Shown in pieces: positions 10,952 through 23,125 of a stretch of DNA of 64,000 nt. Numbering within the stretch: position 1 is the first letter of the stretch; every line of letters begins with the position of its first letter. A program made the position numbers and the translations under genes. Source of the stretch: Amoebophrya sp. A120 (Eukaryota; Sar; Dinophyceae; Syndiniales; Amoebophryaceae); contig CAJINV010000002.1 in NCBI GenBank assembly GCA_905178155.1, positions 1,609,216 through 1,673,215 on the forward strand. The letters run 5' to 3'. The notes below the pieces were generated by a model. The model made no database searches. It was given only the letters and a program-made list of their open reading frames with translations, and was not told where the DNA came from.

Positions 10952-11950
10952 GATTTATTAATATTTCGTGCGCCTGTTATGATCTCTTTGGGGGGAAGCT
11001 TCCAAGCAGTGAGCCCGGGCGTGGCGGTGGCAGGTATTTATTTGAGCTCAACATTTCAGGGAGAACACTATTTGTGAACAATTCCTTGCGGGCGTACTAG
11101 ATGCTTACGTCCCGCGGCCTGGCGATCATTGTGGGAACGCAAGCCGGGGCCGGCCGCACGTCTGCCGGCGGGGCGCTGGCCAGTGGTAAGGCGGCCGCCG
11201 GCACATTCCCGGCGCGCTTGCAGAAGCGGCCGCGAAGGCCGGCTCCGGCCGTGGAAGCCAGTTGCCGGAGTGACGTGCGACACACCGCCATGAGGTCCTG
11301 CGCTAATGACTTCGCGCGCTCCCTCGGGTCGGTCGAGCCCGATTACGCCCGCGGGGGTGGCAGTGTGGTGGCCCGCACAGCTTTCACCCGCTTTGCCGCA
11401 GCGGCGTGCGCGGGCCGCGGCCGGCGATCGCGCACAACTGCAGGAAAAAGCAGCGCCGCGCAGCGTTGTGCATACAGCCCTGCGTCCTGCCTCGATCGGC
11501 CACCGCCGACTCAATCTTTCACCGCGCCCCTCCTCCTGCTTTTTCGTATTCTCTGTTCGCCGCAGCGGAGGCTCTTGCGGTCGGGATGCGGTGCAGAATA
11601 GCACCGCGCGGCGGCAGCAGCGGACGGCCCAATGTCCTTGCTTGCTGACGCGGGGCTCGTGTTCGAAAATTCCCGCCGCTGGACCGGGCCTATTGCGACA
11701 GCCCGCGCCGGGCAAGCGGTGCGAGAATGCCACTGCGCGAGGCGCGGCGGATCCCGCTGCACCCTTGCCCGCCCGCCGGAGCTGAACTGCGGGGCCGTCC
11801 GGGCTGGGGCCCACCGCGTCCAGGAATTTCCGAAAAGCCCGCTTGTGTCGGCGCCCCAGATAGTCCGCATCGAACGGAATCCGGCGCATCGCACAGCCCA
11901 CTGGTAGCCTTTTCGCGGTCTGACACCTTGGTCCAACCGTGAAAAACTGC
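10952..11950. other. GC-rich block without a supportable gene
   Basis: Very GC-rich between about 11,100 and 11,940. Long open frames occur on both strands and in several frames at once (318 codons on minus, 166 on plus). None has a recognisable domain, transmembrane segment or codon pattern, which is what GC-rich non-coding DNA gives by chance. No introner is present. Confidence 0.5.
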
Positions 11951-12830
11951 CAAAGTGGAGCCTGTAAGGGGTAGCCCTTTTTTTGAAAAAACTGACGACA
12001 CCAGAAAAACAGATAGTATATCACAGAAAATCCAGAAGAAGAGCGCTTTCCAAATATTTTAAGGCATTTCCTTTTATTAAGTGCTTGTTATATGCTGAAA
12101 TGTTGGCCAAACTCAATCATTTTCTAAAATTCCAAAAACAGAAAAAATAGCTTACATTGAAAAAAAGGCAGAAAATGTCGACCAACTAGAAGAATGATAT
12201 GAAGTTGGAGTCTATATAGTGGCAAGGTATCAATATAAATTTCCACTTTAATTGAATTATGCTGAAACATTGAGACTTTTGAAAATTCTAAAATTTTCAA
12301 AAAGCAAAGGCGGGACGCTAGCTCAAAAATCTTGGCACACATACAAAAAAATAGCGCATTGACTTAATATTTAGGCATTTGCTTTCAATTCATTGCTTAA
12401 ATTACCTGCAATTCAATACCTTTCCCAAAATTTATTAAAACTAAAAAATTTCCAAGATTTTTCACAGTTGTAGAGAACCTCGAAAATGAAGGGAATTGCC
12501 TTACAAACGCAGTGCCTGCCTACCTATTAAAAGTCATGCACTATTTTACTAGTCAAGTTTGCCTGCATGAGCCCCTATATTGTAGATTTTTGCGATTTCA
12601 AAAATTTCAAAGAGTTTTCGGAAGTCCAAAACTTGCAAAAATCTCAAAATTGTGGACCTTGTGGACAATGCAAAAGGCACGCCGATGACGTTTCTGCTTT
12701 TCCGGCATTTTGTTAAACGCAATAATTCTCATTTCAGAAATTTTGCAGAAATTGTAAAAGTTCAAAAATTTTTGAAAGGTCCAGCCTTGGTGAAGTGCCC
12801 ATGAAATCTGCAGAAAAGACCAACCCGGAG
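11951..12830. other. AT-rich block without a gene
   Basis: Strongly AT-rich, full of short AAAATTT and TTTCAAAAATTT words and without an open frame of note. The change from the GC-rich neighbours is abrupt on both sides. Confidence 0.5.
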
Positions 12831-15800
12831 GGGTGGCCCCTGTGGGTTTCTTCCCTTCCTTTCCATCAACAGAATCTGATCGAATCCCGGGCGGGAATCC
12901 AATGGCTACCCAAACAAAATCGCCCAGAATTCATAAGGTGCGCGCCCCCCCCCCCCCCCTGCCTGCGCCCGCCGCCGCCCCCGCCGTGAAGCTATGCGGC
13001 CTCTTCCCCCGCCTTGGTGCGCCGGGCCTACTCCCTTGGCCGCAAGGCGCTCGCTTTCCGCTGGCCTCGGGCAAGCGAATCGCGCTCGACCGGCTCCGCC
13101 CTTTCGGTCGACCATCAGGATCCCGCCCCCCGGCGGCGCCCCTTCTTGTGCGCCCGGGAATAGGCCGGCAGCGGGCAACGCTTTGCGCGGCGCCACCCTT
13201 TCCGCCCCCCCCCCCCCCCCCCCCGCAAAGCGGCTGCTTGCCGTCCTGCGCGCGGGGCGTGAAGCGCCGGGGCGTTCTTATTTGAAAGGCGACGGCCGGG
13301 GCATGCGGCGCGCAAGTAGCGCGGTACGCAAACGCCTCGGCCCGGGAGAAAATACTGCGGCCGGGAATGTTATTCATTCCGAGACCGCGGCCCCGCGTTC
13401 GAGGCCGGGAAAACCCCCGGCCGGCCGGCTTTGGCCCCCCCGCCGCCCTTCCCCCCTCTTTTTAAGGCCGGCCGCTTGCACAGACGCCCCTTCGGGGGAG
13501 GCGATCAATTTCATAGATAGGCCCGGCCGGTATTTTTCCGGCGTTCGCGGACGATACCTCTCGCGGGGCGCTGAACCCCTCAACCACCGGCCGGGAGCTG
13601 CTTCCCGCGGAAACGTTCGGGGCAGAGGGCCGACAACCATTCCGGGGGATCGGGCCAACAATCGGCCGAGGCTAGCGGCCCGGCAAGATCGGCGCCGGGA
13701 AATAAAAAAAAAAGGAGGGGGCGCGGAAGGGTTGCGCGGCGATTCGCCCGCGGGACAAAAAGACCCCCGTGCCGGAGCGGCGGCCCCCCCCCCACTGCTG
13801 CAACTACGCAAGACGGTAGCAACCGGATGGGCCGGGACTGCTACGGCGCTGCCCCTAAAGTGCGGAAGCTGATTCACCGGGGCCCCAAAGATTGACCCGG
13901 GCCGGAGAATACGGCGCCTGCGATCGACTCGGTCGAACCTATCAAGCGCGCCCCTCTCGCTCACATCGGAAAGAGATCCGGACCAGAACCACCAACACGA
14001 CCCGGAAACGATCCCGGGGCCCAGCTGCTAACTTCGACACAACACAGGAAGCGAACAAACCCACCCGAATCAACACACCGAAGGACGCCCGGAAGGCCCC
14101 CCCTCCTGATCGATGCGATCACCTGCCGGACGCCCATCGAGACTGACAGGCAAAGAAAAAGAAAAGCCGGACCCTCGACCCGAAACGGCCCCAATGACTA
14201 AACACGACAAAACGGCGACACAGAAAAGCGGCGCCATCTATTTAAACCGCGCCGCCCCCCGCGGAAAGAATATCCGCCCGGAGCCTAGCTCCCTAACAAT
14301 CTGGGAGGGACCGATGGGCCAGGGCCCGGCCCCCGGGGGGGGGCCGAGAGAATACGGGAACGAGAAAGAGAACCGGAACAACAGGAGTGACTGATACCAC
14401 GTGGCCCGGTCGAGCAAGCACACTCCTTCCGACGCGAATCATTACGAAACAAATGGCGGACATCGTCTGACCATCTCGATGTGATCCATCGTGAATAATA
14501 TGGAATCAGTGGCCTAGCTACTTTGGCAAATTGGCTGCCTCCCTCCACCCGATTCATGCCCATTCTTCATTCCGGTGGGCTTTTCTTCTACCGAGCGACA
14601 CGATCACGAAAAGGCACGTCGCTACTTCCTTCTACCCGCTAGCTGCTATCTGTTGGGCGGCTATCTCTGGGTGTGTAGATAGGTATGCGCATCGAGAGAG
14701 AGGTATGCTCCAGCTTCAGAAAAACTGCAAGAAAAAAAAAATCGGCGCGCGCGCCGGGCCTCGTCCGTGCGCAGACAGACAGACAAAAACAGGGATCGGC
14801 TTAGCGGAAGAATTCAGACGGGAAGCGCCTGTGTCGGTGAAGCCACTACTTTTCGCACGTACGATAGAAAAGTAAAAGCGTTGAGTGGCCGCGCAGTTAG
14901 CAGGAAAAAAAATAGAAAGAGAGATAGAACAGGGGGCCTCTTCGGGGCGCGACGAAACTGCATTGAAAAAACCTGGACAGGGAAGAGGAAAGAAAAAAAG
15001 AAGAAGGGAACCCCCTCCCCAAGGTAGGAAGCGAGGGAAGCCGTAAAGCAAGAACAGCTGTAGAAGGAGCAGGGAAGTCGAGACTCGTTCTGTTAGTTTA
15101 TAAATTTAGGCGCGGAGCTGAACCGAAAGAACTTGGGGAAACCTGCAGAAGCCAGGAGCTGCTGGCGCAGAAAAAAGAAAAGAACAGAGAAACGGGCGCG
15201 AGCGGGTCGCTCTTGTTTTTCGGGCGAAGCAGACGCAGCGGAAGATGCCGCCGAAGAAGCAGAGCGCGGGCGGGTTTCGCAAGGCGGGCGCGCCGGCGGC
15301 GGGTTTGGGTTCGGGGATGCACACCCCGCGCGAACCGCAGGCCCGGCCCTTCTCCGCCGTGCTGTGTGCGGTCTTGGTCTTTGTGCCGTTTGCCTTGGAC
15401 ATGGCGGGCATCACCCTGACGCCGGCCGACGACTGCGACGGCGGGCGGGCTGGAACCTGGTGCGTGCTCTTGTTCCACCTTCGCGCCGTGCTTGGCTGCG
15501 GTCGGGGGACCTCCTGCATTCGCGCCATGTCCCCTCCCCCATGGAGGGCTTTCGTTTGCTGGTTCGCGGGGCGGTCGCAGTCGCCGACGCGGGCCGCCTT
15601 CCTGTGGTTTCCGTCGATTATTCGGGGGGCGGCTACTTGTCGGCGCTTCCATTTCTGCCCGGCACCACTGGCGCCGGCGGGGTCTTTGGGCTTCTTGGCA
15701 ATTTAGTCCGGTGGACGGCGGTCGCGGGGCTGGCCCGCCTTTGCTGGCAACGCATTGCCATGGGCATGCGCCGGACGACCACCGACGTGCCCGGGTCGCT

Positions 15801-16700
15801 AACGATGACCGCGGAACAGCCCGGGGGCGGTTCTTTCCGGTTTGTCTTGCGGGACTACCTCGGCGCGATCGCGTACACCGCTACCGCGGGCGCCTCCTTG
15901 CGGGGGTCTTTGCGGGAAGGCGCGGAAGGGTTGCCCATCGACCTGAACCCGCGGCCGCGGCATCTGCGGGAGACATTGCGCGGGCTGGTCTGGCCGTGGA
16001 CTTTCGCCGCGCCGCAAGATTTTCCGGAACCGCAAAACGACGGGCCCGCGGTTGGTCTTGCGGACTTGCTGGCCGCGGGCGAAGCGGCGCCGGCCGCGCC
16101 TGGAGAAGTGGCGCCCGCGCCGCGGGGCCGCCCGCGGCGAAACAACAACAACGCCGGGAGCGACCTCGCGGGGCGGCTGCAAATGGGAGACGGCTGCGCG
16201 GGCGGGCTGGACCTGCTCGGAACAACGGGGTCGCCGGTCCTGCCGGGCCGCCCGCTATCGGGGCGCCGGCGTTGATGCCGCCGCCGGGGCTGCCACAGTT
16301 GCCATTGCCACTGGAAGCCGCCGGGAAGGGCGACGGGAAGAAGGGCACGGGGAAAAAGGGAGACGGCAGGGCCGGCCTGGCGGGCAAGGGCGAGAAGGGA
16401 GACGGCGGGAAGGGAAACCGGGGCGGCTCGTCGTCCTCGCGGCTTGCGCCGTTTTCTATGCACGAAAAAAGAAGAGGAAAAAAGACAACAATAGGGGTGT
16501 TAGGACGGGTCATTGACTGGAAGGGGGGGGACGAAAGCGGGGGGGCGCGCAGGCGTTCGGCGCGGGCGCGCGCGAAAAGAGGGGAAAACGCGCCGCGCAA
16601 CAGGGGCCTGGTGGACGCAAACACAATGAGATAGATGCGGGGGTGGCTCGGAGGGCACCTCTGGAACAAAGGAAAAAAGCGAGGAGGTGGAAACATATTT
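12831..16700. other. Extreme GC-rich block with C homopolymers
   Basis: About 3.9 kb, mostly CCGG/GCGC-rich, with C-runs near 12,945 and 13,207 and purine-rich stretches around 13,960-15,050. Several 300-380 codon frames overlap between 15,100 and 16,800 on both strands, so open length alone means nothing here. The one stretch with protein-like content is listed separately. Confidence 0.5.
15245..16634 (+). pseudogene. Possible frame-shifted membrane/collagen-like ORF
   Basis: Protein-like content moves between the three plus-strand frames. It begins MPPKKQSAGGFRKAG, followed by a hydrophobic helix (FSAVLCAVLVFVPFALDMAG) at 15,245-15,460. Next is GGYLSALPFLPGTTGAGG..RLCWQRIAMGM to about 16,200 in a second frame. 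A Gly-Lys-rich collagen-like end (AGKGEKGDGGKGNRGG) to 16,634 lies in a third frame. This could be a gene with introns, a decayed gene, or chance in GC-rich DNA. It would be the only plus-strand gene in the window. Confidence 0.2.
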
Positions 16701-18700
16701 CCACCAGAACCAACGATCGGAATACATGAAAACACCACACGAACCATACACCTTGGCATTGAATCCATCCGACTAATCTGCGTCTTCATCTTGATCACGA
16801 TATTGATTCCATCTTCATCGCGATAAAGAAAATACTACATATCCATCCACATATCTTTTGCAATATTATATCTGGATAAAATTTCGATACATCTCTTGAT
16901 TCATGAAAGATTCCATGAAATCTCCGAAGGAATTCACGAATATCTCATCAGAAGATTGATATCCAGAAGAAAAGTTGCAACGATATATTTCTTTCATATT
17001 GAGAACAAAGAAAATCTCATATGAAATCAGAAGAAATTCATATGGGAAAACATCTATGAATTTTTTTCGTATGGAAAAGATATTTGATATGGAATCGAAA
17101 AGAATAGAAAGGAGATCTTCCATATGATATTCACAAGATGATAGATATCTTCTATGTTGGAATTTCTTTGTGGGAATATCTCTTTTATCATTTTCATTTC
17201 ATCCAATCCTGAAAATGATAGATCCGATCGGAAGACCATTTTTTCTCAATCAATTTCGATATTCATCTCGATCGGATGATTAGAACAGATTTCAACCATT
17301 GACATTATACCCAGATTGAATGGAAAGAAAGAATGAAACCAGGAAGCTACCCAAAAATCTGGACATGGGAGGAATCACAGAACGATGAAAACAATCGAAG
17401 GAGCTTTGGAATAGAAAAACAATAAACATAGACATTGGATTTTTTATTGACAAATAGAAATCTCAAAATAGATTTACTATTCTTATTCACTTTGAATTCT
17501 TATGTTTGTTTGTTTGTTGCGAGTGGTCACATGGAACCGGTTGAAAATCGTTCTTTCATCTCATATGTCTAGCGCTATTTCAATAAATGAATTCTTATGA
17601 TTTTCATTTTCTTATTCTCGACGAGAACAACTTGCTATTATTTTCTGAAAATTCGATAGGAAGAACTTCTTAAATATTTTCTTAGATGGATTTCAAACTC
17701 AATTGTAATCGATTTATCTTCACAACATTATTTCAGATTTATCATTATGCTAATTTTGAGAGAGAACGAATTGATGATGAAAGAAGAAGGACAATCTCGG
17801 ACCGGGCCTACGATGAATTTGAATCATGCCCATGACATGACCACCCAGAAAGAAAGAAAAGCCATGACTTCAAAATAATAATCAAGACCCTAAAAAATGA
17901 ATCGATCCGAAAGATTTATGCAGACAATCATCTCAATCGAATCTTCCATTATTCGAATCAATGAATTCATTATCGATCAAAAAGTCAATGTATTTTATTT
18001 GAGAGATGAACATGATGAAATTGAATTATGGACCCACTCATGGATGTGGATGAAAGAAACAGAATCTCTTGATATTTTTTCTGATTTTTTTTTACCTATG
18101 AGAAAGATAAAAACCACGAATTCTATGTTGGATTGAAAAACACGAATTCTAGATGGAATCTTTTGTGGATATCGGATCTCTGGTGCAACATTTTATTTTC
18201 TATTCAACCGATCGATCAAGAAGACCTACACCTACGACAAATTTGAATCTATCATCGATATTTGAATATTCCAGATATGAGATGACCAGAAAGAAAGAAA
18301 AACCGAGGCAATTTAGTTGCGATTATTTCTATATTCTCCTAGAGAATCACTTTTTGAATGATTCATTTGAAAAAGAAAAATATGATTTTGGATTCTGGAA
18401 TTTCGTTCTATCAATCTGATTTTTCCATGATCATGATTGAGATTTTCTTCATCATTCAAAGAAATATTTCGACACGAAGGACCACTAGAGAGAGGAAAAA
18501 GAGAATACATCGGAACTTTTTGGACCTTGAACATTTGACGCCATGCCCGGGCATGGAAAGAAAGAAAGAAAGAAATATTTCGAAATCATGCCAACATCCG
18601 GATAAGAAATCAGAATGAAATGACAAATGATTATCTCATGGATACAGAATTCTGAAAAAAATCTATTTCAAGGTGAAGCCGACGACGAAAATGAGATGGT
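16701..18700. other. AT-rich block with diverged internal repeats
   Basis: About 2 kb of AT-rich sequence with many GATATC, TCGATC and GAAAGAAAGAAA words. Two segments, near 17,800-17,870 and 18,215-18,305, share CCTACGA..AATTTGAATC and ATGACCA..GAAAGAAAGAAAA, so they look like an old duplication about 420 bp apart. A perfect 16-bp palindrome, CCATGCCCGGGCATGG, lies at 18,541-18,556. Small open frames (79 and 88 codons) are not convincing. Confidence 0.5.
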
Positions 18701-19984
18701 GAATTATTGTGACAGCGGGATTTTGCCCGTTTAGTCAGGATGCCACGGCTGGATTACTTGCTGACCCTTCGCATGAAAAAGGGGAAAATAGTCAAACTTC
18801 TGATGCTTCTATCAGAATTTCCTTTGGTTTTTTTTGTGCAATGGGAAGTGGCAGATTGTACATGGGTGTTAAAATCGTGACGCAATTTTTGCGTTTTGTT
18901 TTTTTTCTTGCAAACTCCCTCGTGTGTTTTCTTTGGACCGCCCGCGCAAAAATAAATAAACTAGTAGGTACCTCAACTATACACGTGGTGCCACAACTCA
19001 AGTGGTCAAAACGCGCGGCGGCACCATGTCGACACGGGAAAGCCATCATGCTAGCCGCATTTTTGCGCGGGTTCAAAAACTTCAGTAAGCATGTCATTCA
19101 TGCATCGTGTAGAGCTAAAATTCTATGCAATAGCATTCGCCACTCTCATCTACCAACAATGGGTTGGAAGCGTAGATTGTGCACAAATTTAGAGTAGAGT
19201 CTGCCGATGAAATCCTTACTGTTCAAAATACGATCATTGCTCAGCTCGCCCACACAAAATGAATATGGCCGACACTCTCTACGAAAATGGTCTTGATGCA
19301 AATGTGGATTTTAGTTTTGCCTCGGTGTCAATACGTATGGCTTCACAAAAAGCCCTTTCTGTCGCGATTTATTTTTTGCGCCGCGTTTCTTCTGCACAAA
19401 AAAGTGCATCTACGCTGCATCAAACTGCGCGGCGCCACGACTCTGGCGCATCTTCGTGTAAAAAGGACGCCGCATGATAGCGTGATGAAAAGAGAAGGCT
19501 GTTCTGCTTCACTGTTTGTTCTAGACGTGCTGTTGCAGTACTTATGTGTGTTTACTGGGTTGGTCATGCAATGCTACCTCAAAAAAACTTGAAGGCATCT
19601 GAGATGTCTTCTGGTCTGCCGCAACGACAGTTTCGCTGCGCAAACTCTCAAAAAATTGTATTGCGCTCGATAAGGCAGAATGAAATTAAATCATACACGT
19701 TGTAGAAATGGTTCTCGGCTGTTGTCGACAAGAAAAGTAGGCACTACTTGAAGTTGCGCTTATTGTCGAAGATAAAAATCAAGATGACACTATAGTGGCA
19801 TTCTTTCACAAAGGGCGGCGGAGTGCTATAATTTCCTACATCGTCAAGAATTTCTGGTACCAAAAGGAAAAAGTCGAACAGCGGGCAGAAACAAAATCCG
19901 ATTGCAATGGATTCGCTCAGTGGCGGAACCACGCTTCAGCTTTGGGGTGCTTGACTACTAGGCGCAACTTCGTGCTTCTCCCGC
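18701..19984. other. Mixed-composition spacer downstream of G3
   Basis: Composition returns to that of the gene-bearing DNA. Open frames of 60-160 codons on both strands have no motif I recognise. It should contain the G3 3' UTR at its right end. Confidence 0.4.
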
Positions 19985-22900
19985 TTACATGGCTCGCCCG
20001 CCCCGGTTCATAGCTGATAAAGCCCAGGACGCATCAGATTTGTGGCGCTCCTTGATTTCCGCAAGAACGGCGTCTCTATTTCCGTCGTTAGGCGAAGTTG
20101 TGGCTGTGTTCCTTTTCCGAAAAGCCTGAAAGGCGTACTCAAAACCTCCGGCCAGCTCAAAATTAGTGGATTCTGGCGCAGCATTATCATACTTCGACAG
20201 AAATGCTGTGTGCAGTGCCTTGAAAAAGCCCCGCTGCTGGCGGTGCTTCAAGTCCACAAAATCCAACACCTCAACATAGTCTTGAAACAACTTGTGCCAG
20301 TACTCCTCAGTGCGTGCCGCACCGGAGTTATAGACCGGCGATGCGGAAATGTTTTGTTTCCCACTCTCTTGCTGCATGCGCACGAACGCCCGCTGCATGG
20401 CCCAGAAGAGTTGGCTGTCTTCAGCGGCAAAAAGGATGCCCGGATACTCGGGTAGACGGACGACCTGTATGTTGCAGATGATCCAGAAATTGTTTTTTCT
20501 GTGGAAAATAAAACCAGCTAAGAATCAGTGACCTTCGTCTCTCGATGCCGTTGGAAAGAGAATTATGCAGAAATTGCGCGGCCGCAGCAAAAGTATGGAT
20601 TGTTTGAGGGACCAGCTGTTGCTGGGCTCTTGTCTTCTTTGCCGAACTTCTAGTATGCGATGAGACAAACAAGGCGTGCGTCAACATAGTGCTAGATAAA
20701 ATAGTACCCGGAGCTTGTGACGCCATTCGGCTTCTGACTGCGTGTGATTTTTGTTTTTCATTATTTGTACAAAAATTTCAGCCAGCTCGTCGATGGTGTT
20801 AGGCACAGCAGGGTTTCCACTCTCCAAGAACCGCAGCGCGGTTTGTCCACAAAGTTCTTCCCCTTGTTTTCCCTGTTTATGGAGCTCTGCTGCCGACTGG
20901 AAAGGGACAATCAGCTCCCCCTCGCGCGGCTTCAGGACGACAGGGGTCGTGGTTTTCGGCTTTATTTTCGGCTGCTCTGCGTGCAGCATTCCTTGCTTTG
21001 CTACCTTTCGCCATGCTTTTGGGGAGACGCCTGTTTTTCTAAGCAAACTGAGTCCGCGTTTGCTTCTGGCCGCCGGGCGAGCTTTTCGTTTCTTCTGCAC
21101 ACGGCCTGCAGAACTACTGGAAGCAGTAGCAGGCTCTGTCGGAGCAGCAACGGCAGAAGCGACTTGAGCAGCAGAGGAAGTAACATTACCCTCCAAGTAA
21201 GGGTCAGAAGTGGCAACGGCCCGCTTCGTGGACGCAACAGAAGGCGACCTCGAAGGAGCTCGCGCGGTGGAGGACGTCGTGGATCCAGCAGGAAAGATAG
21301 AATAAGGATCTTCGACCGCAGCTGGAGCAGCTCCGGTGTGGGCTTCATCTCCGACGTCGGATTTATCAGCAGGAGCTGCTTCTTGTTCATCATCCTGCTC
21401 GTAGGACCCGTACATGGCCGATACGCCCTGATACGGATCGTTTACCGCAACGACTGACTGCGCATCGTCTTCTGCAGGAAAAGCAGGCTGTTCTTGCGGC
21501 GCAGAAGGATCTGCTGTAGTCCACCTCTCAGGAGCTGCTCTACCGCTTGTCGCAGCTGTTTCGGACGAGATGTTGGACGAAGCAATCGAAACTGGAGCAG
21601 GCGGTGCATGAAGGCGCGACGCCGGCTGCTGCGTTGGTCTCCTTTCCTCGTCGCAGACAGTCACTGGCGCAAGAGTTTTTTGGCGTGGCGGTTTATTTTC
21701 CCTCGGAACAGCAAGAACTTCTTTGTTTATTTCCTCCGGATGTAGTTCGACATTATACCAGCGGCTGACGACAGCAGCCGGGGTATCGTCTTGTGAACTC
21801 GTCCTGGGGCGGCGTTTAGCTGTACTAGTACGCGCAGAAGACGCAGCAGCTTGACGTCGTGTTTGCGGTACAACGACAGAAGTGGGAGGTCGAAAGTGTC
21901 CTGTTACCGTCTCTACCCCAAATTCCCCTACTTCCACGTCAGCGGGCGCGCTGGTGGCGACACTGGGACACGGCGACGGGCTCTCTCGGCGTTGCACCTT
22001 CGGCGCCGGCGGCTGCATAGAAGCAGCCGACGACCGCTTTTTGGTGGTCTCTTGCACCATGATTTTCTTCTTGTTCTTTTCCCGTCCGCCTTTCTGTGAT
22101 AGCGGCGTTGCAACCTGAGTAGGTGGTACATACTGTGGCGGAGGATTTTTGCTCGTCAGGGGAGCGGCCACGGCGTCCTCTCTGTCGCCCTTTTTCGATG
22201 CGCGCAGCCCTCCTTGGTGCCGCGCCGTACCATCGTGCCATAGTTTTATTACCGTCTTGCGCGACTGCTGATTGGCGATCCGTGTTTTTTTGGAAGATGC
22301 ATTCGAGCTGGAAGAGCTGCTGCTGCTGGAAGAATTGGAGGACGAAGAAGCAGATCTCGCTCTCGTCGTCCGCTTTGATGTAGTTCCCGCGGCTCCCTGT
22401 CTCACGGAAATGGGGCGCGGGTTCTCAAGAATTGTGTTCATCTGCGCTTCAGGAACACCAGTGTCTTCCACGCGTGGCAGTGCAGCTCCCGCACGACCGT
22501 TGCTGCTAGCGCGGCCCACAAAATGCGGCGGCGGAGGGATGGGTTCCTCGGTGGGCGAAGCGAATTTCTTTTCATCGGCAACGGGAACAGGAATCTCGGT
22601 GGGCGAATCATCTGCGTCCAGCTTTTCCTCATCGGCGGAAGCTGCATCTTGTTCCCCAACAGTCATCATCTCGCTCGGGTCCTGCACCGGTGGCCGCGCT
22701 TGCGGTTCCGGCCCACGTTCTTCTAGCTCTAAAAGTTCGTTCAGCCATGCGTTTTTCGAGTCTGGCTCTGGGTCGCGACCGCCCGGTAGTGGGATCCTCG
22801 GAACCGGCCGCGGCTGTTGGGATTTGTCAGCCCCCTTGCTTGTAGTGTTTTGGTCTTCAACAGGAGGAAAACTTGTTCTACCAGCGGTTTTCGCTTTCGC

Positions 22901-23125
22901 CCTTGCGGCTTCCTGCTTCGCCTGCAACCCTGCAAACCCAAACTTCGCCGGCCCTTTGGTCGTGGCACCATAGTCTCTTCGCAAAACCACCGAAGGGGTT
23001 GGACTGGAGGCACGAAAATTGTTGTCCGCACCCTGCACCACCAAGGTGGATGAAATGAACGCCGAAGCGAAAATTATGCTCACCGGGAGCGAAAAGCGAA
23101 CCTTGTGTAGGGCTTTCTGCATCAT
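19985..23125 (-). CDS. G3: secreted low-complexity protein with C-terminal globular domain
   Basis: Exon 1 is 20708-23125 (806 codons) and exon 2 is 19985-20464 (159 codons plus stop). The N-terminus has a basic region, then a hydrophobic core (SLPVSIIFASAFISSTLVV) and a likely cleavage site after VQGA, so it should be secreted. Residues 35 to about 720 are Pro/Ala/Ser/Glu/Arg-rich and disordered, with a poly-Ser run and several basic clusters (KKTR, KRRPRT, KKRKARPAARSKR) like nuclear-import signals. The last 230 residues look folded, with FAAEDSQLFWAMQRAFVRM and TEEYWHKLFQDYVEVLDFVD helices. Signal peptide plus basic clusters would fit a protein exported to a host cell, but I recognise no family. 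Unlike its neighbours it has no introner. Confidence 0.75.
20465..20707 (-). other. GT-AG spliceosomal intron in G3
   Basis: Donor AGCTCCGG/GTACTATT and acceptor CAACATACAG/GTCGTCC on the minus strand, 243 nt, phase 0. The join reads EWRHKLRVVRLPEYPG. Unlike the other GT-AG introns here, it lacks the TGTCATGC / GCATGACA words. Confidence 0.8.

Noticed and set aside
11068-12024. 318-codon minus-strand ORF and its overlapping partners
   Set aside because: Several long frames overlap on both strands in GC-rich DNA, with no domain or helix; chance openness explains them.
12833-13964. Overlapping Pro/Arg/Ala-rich ORFs of 150-290 codons
   Set aside because: Composition-driven; C homopolymers and CCGG-rich DNA give open frames in all directions.
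16701-18700. Organelle-derived (plastid-like) DNA
   Set aside because: The AT-rich GAAAGAAAGAAA texture suggested it, but I could match no organelle gene, so I make no claim.
20744-22973. Plus-strand ORFs of 138-237 codons opposite G3
   Set aside because: They are antisense to a long minus-strand exon with signal peptide and good junctions; Ser/Arg-rich antisense frames are common there.
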